Shown here one piece after another: positions 17,235-26,044 of a DNA stretch of 64,000 nucleotides. The DNA lies in NCBI GenBank assembly GCA_964353015.1, contig CAYGUA010000014.1:1-64000 (forward strand). Reading direction: 5' to 3'. The position numbers and the translations under genes are program-made. This DNA comes from JAMZMI01 sp964353015. Lineage in GTDB: Bacteria > Bacteroidota > Bacteroidia > Cytophagales > Cyclobacteriaceae. The notes below the pieces were generated by a model that made no database searches, was not told the origin of the DNA, and worked only from the letters and a program-made list of their open reading frames with translations. Each line of letters opens with the position of its first letter. The stretch's first letter is position 1.

Positions 17235-18524
17235 CTAATGACCAAGTTTGTTATTTTCCAAATCCATTAAAAAAGCATCAATTGCCTGATATAAAATCTT
17301 CAGTTCCTGATCAGTAATGATATAGGGTGGCAAAATGTAAATAACATTGCCTAATGGGCGTAAAAGCAGGTTTCTCTCCATGAAGAAATCATAAATCCGC
17401 TCTTTGATATGGCTGGTATAGCCCGCATCATTTGCATGAAGTTCTATTGCCAGAATTGTACCGCGCTGGCGTATTTCCTTCACAAATTCATTTTTCTTAA
17501 ATGAATTGACATAGACCGCATGACTTTCACTGATGCGCTGGATTTGTCGTTGGCATTTTTTGGTCAGCAAAAGACTCATGCTTGCATTAGCCGCAGCACA
17601 AGCAAGAGGATTTGCGGTATAGGAATGTCCGTGAAAGAAGGCCTTTGTTCTATCTGCAACATCAAATGCCTTCACAATTTTTTCACTGATAGCTGTCACA
17701 CCCATTGGCAGGTATCCACCTGTAATACCTTTAGACAAGCAAAACATGTCCGGATCATTTGTGAGGTAGTCCGAAGCAAACATTTTCCCCGTACGTCCAA
17801 ATCCCACCATCACTTCATCAGCAATACAAATAATATCTTTCTCCTTTGCGATAGAGATCAATTGATCGAGTACTTCAGGAGCATACATCTGCATGCCAGC
17901 TGCTCCTTGCACAAGTGGTTCAAAAATGAAAGCCGCAGTTTGATCAGTTGCCAATTCTCTCATCTTCTCAATGGCCGCTTGACCATCTCCTTCAGGAAAA
18001 GGAATGAAGTCAACATCGAACAAATAGCTATTGAATGGCGCTGAAAAAATATTCCTATCCGCCACAGACATGCTACCAAATGTATCGCCATGATATGCTC
18101 CAGCTATGGCTATTACTTTTTTACGCTCCACTCCCTGATTGTACCAATATTGAATAGCGAGCTTGAGCGCAACTTCTACAGATGTGCTTCCATCATCCGA
18201 GAAAAATATCCTTGAGATCGTAGTTGGTAAAAGCTTTTTTAATGCTTTGGATAAATCAATGGCAGGTTTGTGAGTGAATCCCGCAAATATGACTTGCTCC
18301 ACTTTTGCAGCTTGGCGGCTAATTGCTTTAGAAATTTTTTGGTTGCTATGACCATGAATATTCACCCACCAAGATGAGATCGCATCCATTATTTTACGTC
18401 CATCATGTGTAAAGAGATAAATCCCCTTTGCCTTTTTGATGGCTATTGGTTTATTCCCTGCAAGAGGTGAAAAAGGATGCCAAATATTCTCCTGATCTAT
18501 TTTTTCGAGGCTGTTCATTTCCAA
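17235..18524 (-). CDS. bioA: Adenosylmethionine-8-amino-7-oxononanoate aminotransferase
   Basis: 429 residues, full length for this class III PLP aminotransferase. Visible signatures: IWHPFSPLAGNKPI at the N-terminus, DAISSWWVNIHGHSN, FFSDDGSTSVEVALKLAIQYW, GAYHGDTFGSMSV, the PLP-phosphate and Asp region IADEVMVGFGRTG, and the Schiff-base Lys in FCLSKGITGGYLPMG. It makes 7,8-diaminononanoate with S-adenosylmethionine as amino donor. It overlaps the upstream bioD by 10 bases, so the two are cotranscribed as bioD-bioA. Confidence 0.97.
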   Translation of the reverse strand: MEMNSLEKIDQENIWHPFSPLAGNKPIAIKKAKGIYLFTHDGRKIMDAISSWWVNIHGHSNQKISKAISRQAAKVEQVIFAGFTHKPAIDLSKALKKLLPTTISRIFFSDDGSTSVEVALKLAIQYWYNQGVERKKVIAIAGAYHGDTFGSMSVADRNIFSAPFNSYLFDVDFIPFPEGDGQAAIEKMRELATDQTAAFIFEPLVQGAAGMQMYAPEVLDQLISIAKEKDIICIADEVMVGFGRTGKMFASDYLTNDPDMFCLSKGITGGYLPMGVTAISEKIVKAFDVADRTKAFFHGHSYTANPLACAAANASMSLLLTKKCQRQIQRISESHAVYVNSFKKNEFVKEIRQRGTILAIELHANDAGYTSHIKERIYDFFMERNLLLRPLGNVIYILPPYIITDQELKILYQAIDAFLMDLENNKLGH

Positions 18525-19123
18525 TTAGTCTTTAGCAATGCGGCATATTTCCGAACCATTTCTCCATCTATTTTTTCTTCTCTTGGTATTTGCATCAACA
18601 CGTCCCATCCAGTAGTCAGCTTGATGATCCTTTCACTTTCCGGGTTTGATAATCCATTGAACACAATTCCACGAACTTTTATATTTCTGTTTTTTAAAGC
18701 CTCAGCTGTCAATAATGTGTGATTGATGCTACCGAGATATAAATCGGCAACAAGGATTACTTCACAATCAATTTTCCCAATCAAATCAATCATGAAGTGC
18801 TGATCATTTAATGGTACAAACACACCTCCTGCTCCTTCAATAATTAGATTATTTTCCGTTTTTGGCAAGTGAAAATCATCTAAATGAATTGCTAGATTTT
18901 CAGCTTTCGCAGCAGCATGTGGTGAAGCTGGCATCTTCAGCAAATGACGTTCTCCATGAAAAAAGGTAAGCTGATTTGAAACCAATTTTTTAACTGTTTC
19001 AGTATCTGTTGGGGTGCCGGCCTGAACTGGTTTCCAGTAATCTGCCTGCAGCATCTCAACCAATATTGAGCTCACCACGGTTTTTCCAGAATCAGTGCCG
19101 ATCGCTGTGACGAAATAATTCAT
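18515..19123 (-). CDS. bioD: Dethiobiotin synthetase
   Basis: 202 residues. The P-loop variant YFVTAIGTDSGKTVVSSIL is at the N-terminus. The substrate-binding lysine segment (YWKPVQAG) and the Gly-rich IIEGAGGVFVPLND follow at their usual places. It closes the ureido ring of dethiobiotin with ATP and CO2. It is the first gene of the bioD-bioA pair. A near-consensus -7 box, TAAATTCG on the minus strand (19128-19135), lies 4 bases before the start codon, which would make a nearly leaderless message if used. Confidence 0.96.
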   Translation of the reverse strand: MNYFVTAIGTDSGKTVVSSILVEMLQADYWKPVQAGTPTDTETVKKLVSNQLTFFHGERHLLKMPASPHAAAKAENLAIHLDDFHLPKTENNLIIEGAGGVFVPLNDQHFMIDLIGKIDCEVILVADLYLGSINHTLLTAEALKNRNIKVRGIVFNGLSNPESERIIKLTTGWDVLMQIPREEKIDGEMVRKYAALLKTNWK

Positions 19124-19190
19124 ACGGCGAATTTATATCAGCTTACACGATTGAATTCTCGTTTGATGAAAGAAGATTGAAAAGGAATTG

Positions 19191-20124
19191 TAATTAGATA
19201 GGTTGGATTAAAAAAGTATCATTGATTATAAACCAATTCTTTTGGTGCAATCGGCAAAAGACCCTGCTCTTTGATAATAAAATGAGCATCATTGGTTTTC
19301 AAATATTCCAAAAAAGCTTGTAATGCTGGGTTCGAGGAATCTTTATAATACATCTGCAAAGACCTTCTCAGTGGATAGCTGCCATCCCCCAAATTTTTAA
19401 ATGTAGGCGAAATAAATCCTTCGAGACTGTCTTGGCTAGCAACTTCCAATGAATTGATACTAATCGTGAAATATCCAAAACCTATAAATCCGATACCATT
19501 CATATTTTCATTCACCCGTGATACAATGGCACTGTTGTCAGATGAAACCACTGCCATAGGATTGAATTTTTCTATATTGAAATATTCCTCAAAAAACTTT
19601 TGCGTACCAGAATTCTCATCACGAATGACAGGAATTATCTGTCCTGGGAAACCTCCAATCTGGCTCCAATTATTGATTTTTCCAGAAAATATACCTTTAA
19701 TCTGCTGATCAGTAAGCTGGGAAATTGGGTTTTCTTTGTGACTAATAATAACTATACCATCATAAGCCAAAGGCAATTCACTCACTCCATGACCTTCACC
19801 AAGAACGGAATCTAAATCAAATTGAAAGGATGATAAACCAACATCAGCAGTTCCATCCTTAATGGCTTTTAATCCTAAATTACTTCCTCCGCCTTCTATT
19901 ACTAATTTGACACTGTCCTGACTTCTCTCAAATTCCGATTTGAGCATATCAAATAGCGCGTGCATGGATTCGCTACCCTTGAATTTGAGGACATAATTTT
20001 TAGATTTTTTGACACTTGAACTGCATCCATACAATCCAACCAAAATAATTAACATGTAGAATATTTTCATAGCTCCTGATTGAACTGCGAAAATAGTCGA
20101 GGCACCAACACATAATTAGATAGG
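19191..20124. repeat. 12-bp direct repeat flanking the PstS-like gene
   Basis: TAATTAGATAGG occurs at 19191-19202 and again at 20113-20124, on either side of the PstS-like lipoprotein gene, and the similarity continues weakly downstream (GGATTAA versus AGATTAAGG). Part of the right copy is also inverted at 20152-20160 (TATCTAATT). It may be a trace of insertion of this gene between bioD and bioF, or a shared regulatory site, or chance in AT-rich DNA. Confidence 0.35.
19219..20070 (-). CDS. PstS-like phosphate (anion) substrate-binding lipoprotein
   Basis: 283 residues; lipobox LYGC (Cys16). The type II periplasmic binding fold is recognisable by FKGSESMHALFDMLKSEFE, IEGGGSNLGLKAIKDGTADVGLSS, LAYDGIVIISHKENPISQLT, LTDQQIKGIFSGKINNWSQIGG and IPVIRDENSGTQKFFEEY. 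The SGT (here ENSGTQ) and GGGS segments bind the oxyanion in PstS proteins. No pstC, pstA, pstB or phoU gene is nearby, so transport by a complete ABC system is not supported locally; orphan PstS-like proteins may be sensors. It sits between bioD and bioF on the same strand but has long gaps on both sides and is flanked by a direct repeat. Confidence 0.88.
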   Translation of the reverse strand: MKIFYMLIILVGLYGCSSSVKKSKNYVLKFKGSESMHALFDMLKSEFERSQDSVKLVIEGGGSNLGLKAIKDGTADVGLSSFQFDLDSVLGEGHGVSELPLAYDGIVIISHKENPISQLTDQQIKGIFSGKINNWSQIGGFPGQIIPVIRDENSGTQKFFEEYFNIEKFNPMAVVSSDNSAIVSRVNENMNGIGFIGFGYFTISINSLEVASQDSLEGFISPTFKNLGDGSYPLRRSLQMYYKDSSNPALQAFLEYLKTNDAHFIIKEQGLLPIAPKELVYNQ

Positions 20125-20274
20125 CAGATTAAGGATAAAGGAATTATAGGTTATCTAATTGTTTCTTCAAATATCAATGCTTGATAATCACGCTTAATAC
20201 TGTTAGGAACAGATCTTTATTCGAAAAAATTAAGTCATTTTTCACATTAACAATCATTAGAAAAACCACAATAC

Positions 20275-21381
20275 TTATACAAGACTCGATAATATTTGAG
20301 ATAATCTCACAATATCATCATCACTATTGTGTACATGAAGACTGATCCTTAGACGTTCACCACCTCTTTGCACTGTTGGAGAAAGGATTGGTCTCACATC
20401 AAAACCTTCGCTTTGAAGTTGCTTCGAAATTGATTTGGCCTTTTCATTCGAACCAATCATAATTGGTTGAATAGCCGTGGTGCTTATGCTTGAAGGGAAA
20501 GCCGTTCGGAAAAGTTGTATTTTCTGTTTCAGCTGATTTTGTAAATAATTATGTTGACTTAAATATTTAAAACTCTCTTCTATACTGATCACACTATGTG
20601 GTGGTAAAGAAGTCGTATATATAAATGGTCTGCCAAAATTGACGAGATAATCTATAAGCAATCGCGAACCAGCAACGCATGCACCATGTACTCCCATGGC
20701 CTTTCCGAAAGTATATACCCTACCAAAAACCTTTTGATCAAGACCCTTTTCCACCAAATACCCTGCGCCCGACTCCCCCATTACACCAGTGCTGTGTGCT
20801 TCATCAACTATCAGAAAAGCGCCCTTTTCTTCACAAATGGGTACAATCTCTCCTAATGGAGAAATATCTCCGTCCATAGAAAAAATGGTTTCAGTTATCA
20901 CAAAAACTCTCCCTTGCGCCTGGCTGATTTTCATTTTCAAATCATCCAGATCATTGTGCCTAAACGCCACAGTCTGAGCCGGACTGAGCCATGCTCCTTC
21001 CTTTAGGCAAACATGTGATAGTTGGTCGTAAACAATCGTATCACCTTTTTCTGCAACTGCAGCCACCAAGGCCTGGTTTGCCGCATAACCAGAATTGAAA
21101 GTCAAAACAGCCTCGGATTTAAAAATAGAACGGAGATAAGTCTCGAGCGAAGCATAATATTTATGATTTCCTGACAACAATCGACTTCCTGTTCCTCCAT
21201 TGGGAACATTGCCTTCAGATTTGATCCTTCCATAAGTCTGATCACTCAACTCTTGATTTTGGGCTAACCCCAAATAATCATTTGACACAAAATCCAGCAA
21301 ACCTACTATATGTGGTAATTGACGCAGATTGCCATCTTTTTTTCGCTGGTTCAGCTTTTCATTAAGAAATGATTCATTCAT
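20275..21381 (-). CDS. bioF: 8-amino-7-oxononanoate synthase
   Basis: About 368 residues from the ATG at 21381 (an in-frame ATG at 21399 adds six residues). Family motifs: FVSNDYLGLAQN, NGGTGSRLLSGNH, LTFNSGYAANQ, DQLSHVCLKEG, LIVDEAHSTGVMGESG, and the PLP-binding Lys in YTFGKAMGVHG. It condenses pimeloyl-ACP/CoA with alanine, the first committed ring step of biotin. The other biotin genes here are bioD and bioA; bioB and bioC are not in the window. The divergent LpxR-type gene starts 37 bases away. Confidence 0.95.
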   Translation of the reverse strand: MNESFLNEKLNQRKKDGNLRQLPHIVGLLDFVSNDYLGLAQNQELSDQTYGRIKSEGNVPNGGTGSRLLSGNHKYYASLETYLRSIFKSEAVLTFNSGYAANQALVAAVAEKGDTIVYDQLSHVCLKEGAWLSPAQTVAFRHNDLDDLKMKISQAQGRVFVITETIFSMDGDISPLGEIVPICEEKGAFLIVDEAHSTGVMGESGAGYLVEKGLDQKVFGRVYTFGKAMGVHGACVAGSRLLIDYLVNFGRPFIYTTSLPPHSVISIEESFKYLSQHNYLQNQLKQKIQLFRTAFPSSISTTAIQPIMIGSNEKAKSISKQLQSEGFDVRPILSPTVQRGGERLRISLHVHNSDDDIVRLSQILSSLV

Positions 21382-21404
21382 AAAATCCAAATTAGGCAAA
21401 TATC

Positions 21405-21412
21405 TATCTTTG
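21405..21412 (+). promoter_or_regulatory. Bacteroidota -7 box of the LpxR-type gene
   Basis: TATCTTTG matches TAnnTTTG exactly and lies 6 bases upstream of the ATG at 21419. The 5' untranslated region would be only a base or so. The longer frame from 21329 would begin upstream of this promoter, inside bioF, and is rejected. No clear -33 TTG is present. Confidence 0.5.
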
Positions 21413-21418
21413 CCAACA

Positions 21419-22351
21419 ATGAAAAATATTTTAGTCCTCTGTTTGTGGTGTATTGTGCAAATTACCGCAGGACAGGGAAAAATCCTGAAGTACGAATGTC
21501 AATTGGTTGTGGAAAACGATGCGTTCACGGGCGATCTCGTTCAGGATCAATATTATTCTAGCGGCATCTATGCGACTTACAGGCATCTCAAAGATAGCAG
21601 CGCCAAAGCCAAAATTATCCGCAGCTATCAACTAAATCATCAGATGTACACGCCGAGCTGGATCGGAGAAAAAAATCTTGCTCTCACCGATAGACCTTAT
21701 GCGGGTGTCGCTTTTTTTAGCATCGCGAATGAATATTATTTTTTCAAAGGATCATATTTAAAAGCGGGTGTTGATATAGGCTGGATGGGTCCGAAAGTGC
21801 TGATGGGGGCAACACAGAAAACATGGCATAGCTGGTTTGGCATGCCAGAACCTCAGGGCTGGCAATATCAAATGGAAGACACGCCTATGATCAATTTGAA
21901 TCTGGCTCATGTTTCCTCTTATTTTAGTAGCAAATATTTTGAGGTTTCGGGTGAATCAACATTGATGCTCGGAAGTATATATAACCTCGCGAGATATGAT
22001 CTCATCTTGCGTGCTGGGAAACTTAAACCAATGAATGAATCTGCCTATTTAAGAAGTTCATTGGGAAACAAAGAACAAAGGTCCGCTGACAAGATAACCG
22101 TAGAATCCTATTTCTTTTATTCGCCTGGAATAGAATATGTAATTTACAATGCCACCTTACAAGGCAATCTGATTGGCAAAGAATCCATTTATACAACTGA
22201 TGCAACCAAACTTGTTTGGCAGCACAGAGCGGGCGTGATGTTCAGCTGGTCAGTGTTTGATTTTGGTTTGATTTCATATTGGCGCAGGAAAGAAAACCCA
22301 GAAGCTACAAATCACAACTATGTTGGCATCAGATTGAATTACCGCTTCTAA
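21419..22351 (+). CDS. LpxR-type lipid A deacylase family outer-membrane protein
   Basis: 310 residues from the ATG at 21419, which places a signal peptide (ILVLCLWCIVQITAG) at the N-terminus. Family (DUF2219/LpxR) signatures: LVVENDAFTGD with Asn33-Asp34, DQYYSSGIYATY, LALTDRPYAGVAF, GWMGPKVLMGATQKTWHSWFG with His137, PQGWQYQ, and a terminal strand GIRLNYRF ending in Phe as in outer-membrane barrels. In LpxR the Asn/Asp pair, a Ser and a His form the active site that removes the 3'-acyloxyacyl chain of lipid A. The active-site Asn, Asp and His appear present. It is convergent with the quinone oxidoreductase gene with a 4-base overlap. Confidence 0.85.
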   Translation: MKNILVLCLWCIVQITAGQGKILKYECQLVVENDAFTGDLVQDQYYSSGIYATYRHLKDSSAKAKIIRSYQLNHQMYTPSWIGEKNLALTDRPYAGVAFFSIANEYYFFKGSYLKAGVDIGWMGPKVLMGATQKTWHSWFGMPEPQGWQYQMEDTPMINLNLAHVSSYFSSKYFEVSGESTLMLGSIYNLARYDLILRAGKLKPMNESAYLRSSLGNKEQRSADKITVESYFFYSPGIEYVIYNATLQGNLIGKESIYTTDATKLVWQHRAGVMFSWSVFDFGLISYWRRKENPEATNHNYVGIRLNYRF

Positions 22352-23313
22352 ACCTCTAAAACAATTTTTCCAATGACCTTTCTATTGGAAATATCCAACA
22401 AAGCTTCTTTGCCTTCACTTAAAGAATAAGTCTTTGTGACTCTTGGATTGATTTTTTCTTCAGCCAGCCATTTGAGTAATAACTTGACATTTTGAGCATT
22501 CTCTTTAGAAAAATTTCTCCAGAAATGCCCCCAAAATACACCAACCACAGAAGCACTTTTAAGCAATGGCAGATTCCAGGAAAGTGCAGGAATCTTGCCT
22601 GATGCAAATCCAACAACAAGATGTCGCCCATTCGGACTTAATGATCTAAAAGCCGCCTCAGACATATCTCCGCCTACTGGATCAAATATCACATCTATTT
22701 GTCCAAGATTTTTCAATGAAGTTTTTAAATCGACCTGAGAATAGTTTACAACCGTATCAGCGCCATTTTCGAGACAAAACCGAGCCTTTTCCTCATTGGA
22801 AACACAGGCAACCACTCTTGCACCAAATTGTTTCCCTAACTGAACCGCAGCAGTGCCTGTACCTCCTGCTGCCCCCAAAACGACCAATGTTTCGCCAGAA
22901 CGCAATTGCCCTCTGTCTTTAAGTGCGTAAATAGCTGTGGCGTAAGTTTCAAGCAATGCTGCTGAAGCTGATTGGCTTCCTTCAGCAGGAATCAAAAAAG
23001 TATTGGAAGCTTTAGCAACAGCTAATTCTCCAAATCCCCCCCAGCCCATAGCTGCAAGTACTTTATGGCCCTTTTTAAATTTCGTTACATTAATCCCAGT
23101 CGCCTCCACTTCACCTGAAACTTCACCACCTGGCACAAATGGAAATGATGGACTAAACTGATATTTACCCTGCACAATAAGCGTGTCGGGAAAATTGACA
23201 CCACAGTATGCTACCCGAATCAGCACCTCATCATCACCACAAACCGGATTGGGAAGTTCATCGAAACGGAGATTTTCTATTTCCCCAAATGAATCACAAA
23301 TGATCGCTTTCAT
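22348..23313 (-). CDS. NADPH:quinone oxidoreductase family protein (zinc-independent MDR)
   Basis: 321 residues. The N-terminal GroES-like domain contains EVLIRVAYCGVNFPDTLIVQGKYQ and PFVPGGEVSGEV. The Rossmann domain has LVVLGAAGGTGTAAVQLGKQFGA for NADPH binding, and DVIFDPVGGDMSE. The Cys ligands of zinc alcohol dehydrogenases are missing, which fits the quinone oxidoreductase (QOR) branch. It probably reduces quinones or enones in the cytoplasm. It lies 3 bases after the ArsC-type gene, so the two form a transcription unit. Confidence 0.92.
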   Translation of the reverse strand: MKAIICDSFGEIENLRFDELPNPVCGDDEVLIRVAYCGVNFPDTLIVQGKYQFSPSFPFVPGGEVSGEVEATGINVTKFKKGHKVLAAMGWGGFGELAVAKASNTFLIPAEGSQSASAALLETYATAIYALKDRGQLRSGETLVVLGAAGGTGTAAVQLGKQFGARVVACVSNEEKARFCLENGADTVVNYSQVDLKTSLKNLGQIDVIFDPVGGDMSEAAFRSLSPNGRHLVVGFASGKIPALSWNLPLLKSASVVGVFWGHFWRNFSKENAQNVKLLLKWLAEEKINPRVTKTYSLSEGKEALLDISNRKVIGKIVLEV

Positions 23314-23316
23314 AAA

Positions 23317-23658
23317 TTATAGAATATCCAAAACTTTCTGAGGCGGGCGACCAAGAGCAGCTTTATCTCCTTTTATTACAATTGGTCTTTCGATAAGCTT
23401 TGGAAATTTGATCATAGCAGCAATCCATTCATTATCAGAAAGTGTTTTTCCTTTAAAATTATCCTTAAAATCAGGTTCTCCTTTACGTATCAGAGATTCG
23501 GGCTTTATTCCTAACATGTTGATTATTTTTCGCAATTCATCCATACCCGGAGTTTCTTTCAAATATTCAACAATCCGGATCTCTTCATTTTTTGATTCAA
23601 GTAAGGATAACGTTTCCCTGCTTTTCATGCACCTTGGATTGTGATAAATTGTGACCAT
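23317..23658 (-). CDS. ArsC family reductase (thioredoxin fold)
   Basis: 113 residues. VTIYHNPRCMKSRETLSLL carries the active Cys10 in the NPxCxxS(R) context, and ERPIVIKGDKAALGRPPQKVL is the conserved C-terminal segment with the arginines that in ArsC position arsenate. It belongs to the ArsC/Spx/YffB family; the ERPI...GRP C-terminus fits the glutaredoxin-dependent arsenate reductase branch. No arsB, arsR or acr3 gene is adjacent, so a role in arsenate resistance is not supported by context. It is the first gene of the pair with the quinone oxidoreductase. Confidence 0.88.
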   Translation of the reverse strand: MVTIYHNPRCMKSRETLSLLESKNEEIRIVEYLKETPGMDELRKIINMLGIKPESLIRKGEPDFKDNFKGKTLSDNEWIAAMIKFPKLIERPIVIKGDKAALGRPPQKVLDIL

Positions 23659-23708
23659 CTTTCTGAGATTTGATTTAAAAAACTGAAAATTACATTAAAT
23701 AGAAGTCG

Positions 23709-24425
23709 GTGAAGAAGATTTTCGAATTGAATTGTGATATGGGAGAAGGAATAGGCAATGATGTCATGATCATGCCTTTTTTAGACGCTTGCAGCATTGC
23801 TTGTGGAGGTCATGCTGGTGATGATGATTCGATGAAAGAAACCATTCTGATGGCTTTGCAATCCGGAGTAGCTATTGGCGCTCATCCATCTTTTCCTGAT
23901 AGAGAGAATTTTGGTCGAAAAAAGGTGGAAATATCATCAAATGAATTACAAGATAGTTTACATGAGCAAGTCAGTTATTTTCAGCAAATATGTGCATCAG
24001 AAGGTGCCAAAATGGGGCATATCAAAATTCACGGAGCGTTATACAATCTTGCTGCAAGCGATGAATCATATGCACAAATAGCTGCTGAAGCACTTTTAAA
24101 TTTCATGGAAATTCAATTTTATGCACCTCACAATTCTGTATTTTCTAAAATAATCAAGGCTAAGGGAGGATTTATTAAACCAGAAGCTTTCGCAGATAGA
24201 AGATACAATTCAGATCTGACTTTGGTATCTCGCAATCAACCAGAAGGTGTAATTGTGGATCCCAATCTTGCAAGTAAACAAGTAATGCAAATGGTGAATA
24301 ATCAAGAAGTAACGTGTATTGACGAAAGTATATCTGCAATTATCGCAGAGACATTTTGTGTTCATGGAGACAATCCAAAAGCAATTGAGATTTTAATTGC
24401 ACTTCGAAAATTGCAAAAGTCATGA
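23709..24425 (+). CDS. pxpA: 5-oxoprolinase subunit A (LamB/YcsF family)
   Basis: 238 residues, starting at a GTG (no earlier ATG fits). Motifs: FELNCDMGEGIGNDVMIMPFLDACSIACGGHAGD, GAHPSFPDRENFGRK, GHIKIHGALYN, and a C-terminal FCVHGDNPKAIEI. With PxpB and PxpC it hydrolyses 5-oxoproline to glutamate using ATP, detoxifying a spontaneous product of glutamine. The three genes overlap (4 and 8 bases) as pxpABC. Confidence 0.95.
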   Translation: MKKIFELNCDMGEGIGNDVMIMPFLDACSIACGGHAGDDDSMKETILMALQSGVAIGAHPSFPDRENFGRKKVEISSNELQDSLHEQVSYFQQICASEGAKMGHIKIHGALYNLAASDESYAQIAAEALLNFMEIQFYAPHNSVFSKIIKAKGGFIKPEAFADRRYNSDLTLVSRNQPEGVIVDPNLASKQVMQMVNNQEVTCIDESISAIIAETFCVHGDNPKAIEILIALRKLQKS

Positions 24426-25144
24426 GCAAACTCAGATCTAAAATGCTTGGTGAATCAGCCTTGCTGATCGAATGGTCAGATGAGATCAATGAGGAAAATT
24501 TGAAAAATATCCTCTCATTGCAACATTGGCTGTCCAACCAAAATGTAGAAGGAATCATTGAGACCTGGCCAGCATTTAGGAGTTTGGCAGTTGAATTTGA
24601 TAATGAGATTATTACCGCTGATGCACTTATCAAACTGATTCAAAATCACAATCAAACAGAGCTCACCCCTATCAGCAATAACCATTGGTTGATTCCTGTG
24701 TGTTATGAAGACATATTTGCCTTAGACATGAATAATATCTGTGAACTTTTAAATCTCGATAAGGAGGAAATTATTCGCATGCATTGTGCCACAGACTATC
24801 GGGTTCATTTTCTGGGTTTTCTTCCTGGATTTATGTATCTGGGCGGTTTAAATAAGAAATTACACCTCCCTAGAAAATCTAATCCAGACCGAGCAATACC
24901 AAGAGGTGCTGTAGCCTTAGGTGGATCACAAACTGGAATTTATCCTACTGAATCACCCGGCGGATGGCATGTCATCGGCAATTCTCCATTGAATTTTTTT
25001 GATATCAAATCCAAAAACCCATGCTTTATTCAGCCAGGTGATACTGTAAGATTCGAATCAGTAACCATTCAGGAATTTAAAGTTGCTCAATTAGAATCCA
25101 AACTTGATGTCTTCGATCTAAATGTGATTTTGAAAAATGGGTAG
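24422..25144 (+). CDS. pxpB: 5-oxoprolinase subunit B (KipI-type)
   Basis: 240 residues, ATGA overlap with pxpA. The carboxyltransferase domain 1 fold is shown by WLIPVCYEDIFALDM, DYRVHFLGFLPGFMYLGGLNKKLHLPRKSNPDRAIPRGAVALGGSQTGIYPTESPGGWHVIGNSPL and FIQPGDTVRFE; the GFLPGFxYLGGL segment is the hallmark. The product acts with PxpA and PxpC. The name KipI comes from the B. subtilis sporulation kinase inhibitor, but in this operon the 5-oxoprolinase role is the better call. Confidence 0.95.
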   Translation: MSKLRSKMLGESALLIEWSDEINEENLKNILSLQHWLSNQNVEGIIETWPAFRSLAVEFDNEIITADALIKLIQNHNQTELTPISNNHWLIPVCYEDIFALDMNNICELLNLDKEEIIRMHCATDYRVHFLGFLPGFMYLGGLNKKLHLPRKSNPDRAIPRGAVALGGSQTGIYPTESPGGWHVIGNSPLNFFDIKSKNPCFIQPGDTVRFESVTIQEFKVAQLESKLDVFDLNVILKNG

Positions 25145-25994
25145 ACTCATGATCATAAAGCCTGGATTTCATACTTCTGTTCAGGACAGAGGTCGATATG
25201 GCTATCGAAAATATGGAGTGCCAGTATCCGGAGCAATGGATCTTCATCATGCATCCCTTGCAAACATGCTTGTAGGAAACACCGGAGACAATCCAGTACT
25301 TGAAGTAACGCTATCCGGACCAGAAGTTCAGTTTTTCGATCCAACCTATCTGGCAATTTCAGGTGCAGATATTTCACCATCAATAGATGGAAAACTTATC
25401 GAAATGAATAAAAAGATCTGGATAGAAGCCGGTCAAATTTTATCATTTGGTAAAGTGCATTATGGAGTGAGGGCCTACATTGGAATTCGTGGACTCCATA
25501 CAGAGAAAGTTTTACAGAGCAATTCTCAATACAAGGGAATTACACCAAAACATCAAATCGACGCTGGAGAATGGTTTTCCTATCAAAAAATAACTGGAGT
25601 AAATTCCATTGCCAACGCCCGGTTGAAAGAAGATATGAGTTTTTTTGAGAATGAAAATCTCTCAGTATCTCCGGGACCAGAATTCGATATCATCGGTAAT
25701 ACGAAAATGAAAGAATTGTTAGCTCAGCCTTTCGAGATCAAAGAAAACAATCGAATGGGCTACAACCTAAGTTCAGATATTGACCTAAAAAATTCAAAAG
25801 CTATTATCACTTCGAATGTAGTTCCCGGCACAATCCAATTGACTCCCTCAGGTAGATTGATTGTGTTAATGCGAGATGGCCAGGTAACAGGAGGCTATCC
25901 AAGAATTTTTCAGTTATCCGAACAAAGCATTAATCAGCTGGCTCAAAAACAAACCGGATCAAAAATCTTTTTACGGTTAAAACCTAACATTTGA
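25137..25994 (+). CDS. pxpC: 5-oxoprolinase subunit C (biotin-dependent carboxyltransferase-like, KipA-type)
   Basis: 285 residues, overlapping pxpB by 8 bases (ATGGGTAG). Carboxyltransferase domain 2 signatures: MIIKPGFHTSVQDRGRYGYRKYGVPVSGAMD, NMLVGN, LEVTLSGPEVQF, AISGADISP, VSPGPEFD, NRMGYNL and the final MRDGQVTGGYPRI. It completes the heteromeric PxpABC enzyme. The gene is slightly shorter than many homologues, but every main motif is present. Confidence 0.95.
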   Translation: MGRLMIIKPGFHTSVQDRGRYGYRKYGVPVSGAMDLHHASLANMLVGNTGDNPVLEVTLSGPEVQFFDPTYLAISGADISPSIDGKLIEMNKKIWIEAGQILSFGKVHYGVRAYIGIRGLHTEKVLQSNSQYKGITPKHQIDAGEWFSYQKITGVNSIANARLKEDMSFFENENLSVSPGPEFDIIGNTKMKELLAQPFEIKENNRMGYNLSSDIDLKNSKAIITSNVVPGTIQLTPSGRLIVLMRDGQVTGGYPRIFQLSEQSINQLAQKQTGSKIFLRLKPNI

Positions 25995-26044
25995 AATTTT
26001 ATTAATAAGAGCTAAATTTTAATAAAAACATAATTGTCTCAAAT

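Noticed and set aside
23317..23658. Arsenic resistance locus
   Set aside because: Only an ArsC-type reductase is present; there is no arsR, arsB/acr3 or arsA, and its partner is a quinone oxidoreductase.
25997..26027. AT-only inverted repeat (TTTTATTAA/TTAATAAAA) after pxpC as a terminator
   Set aside because: The stem is all A-T and is followed by A, not T, on the plus strand, so termination is doubtful.
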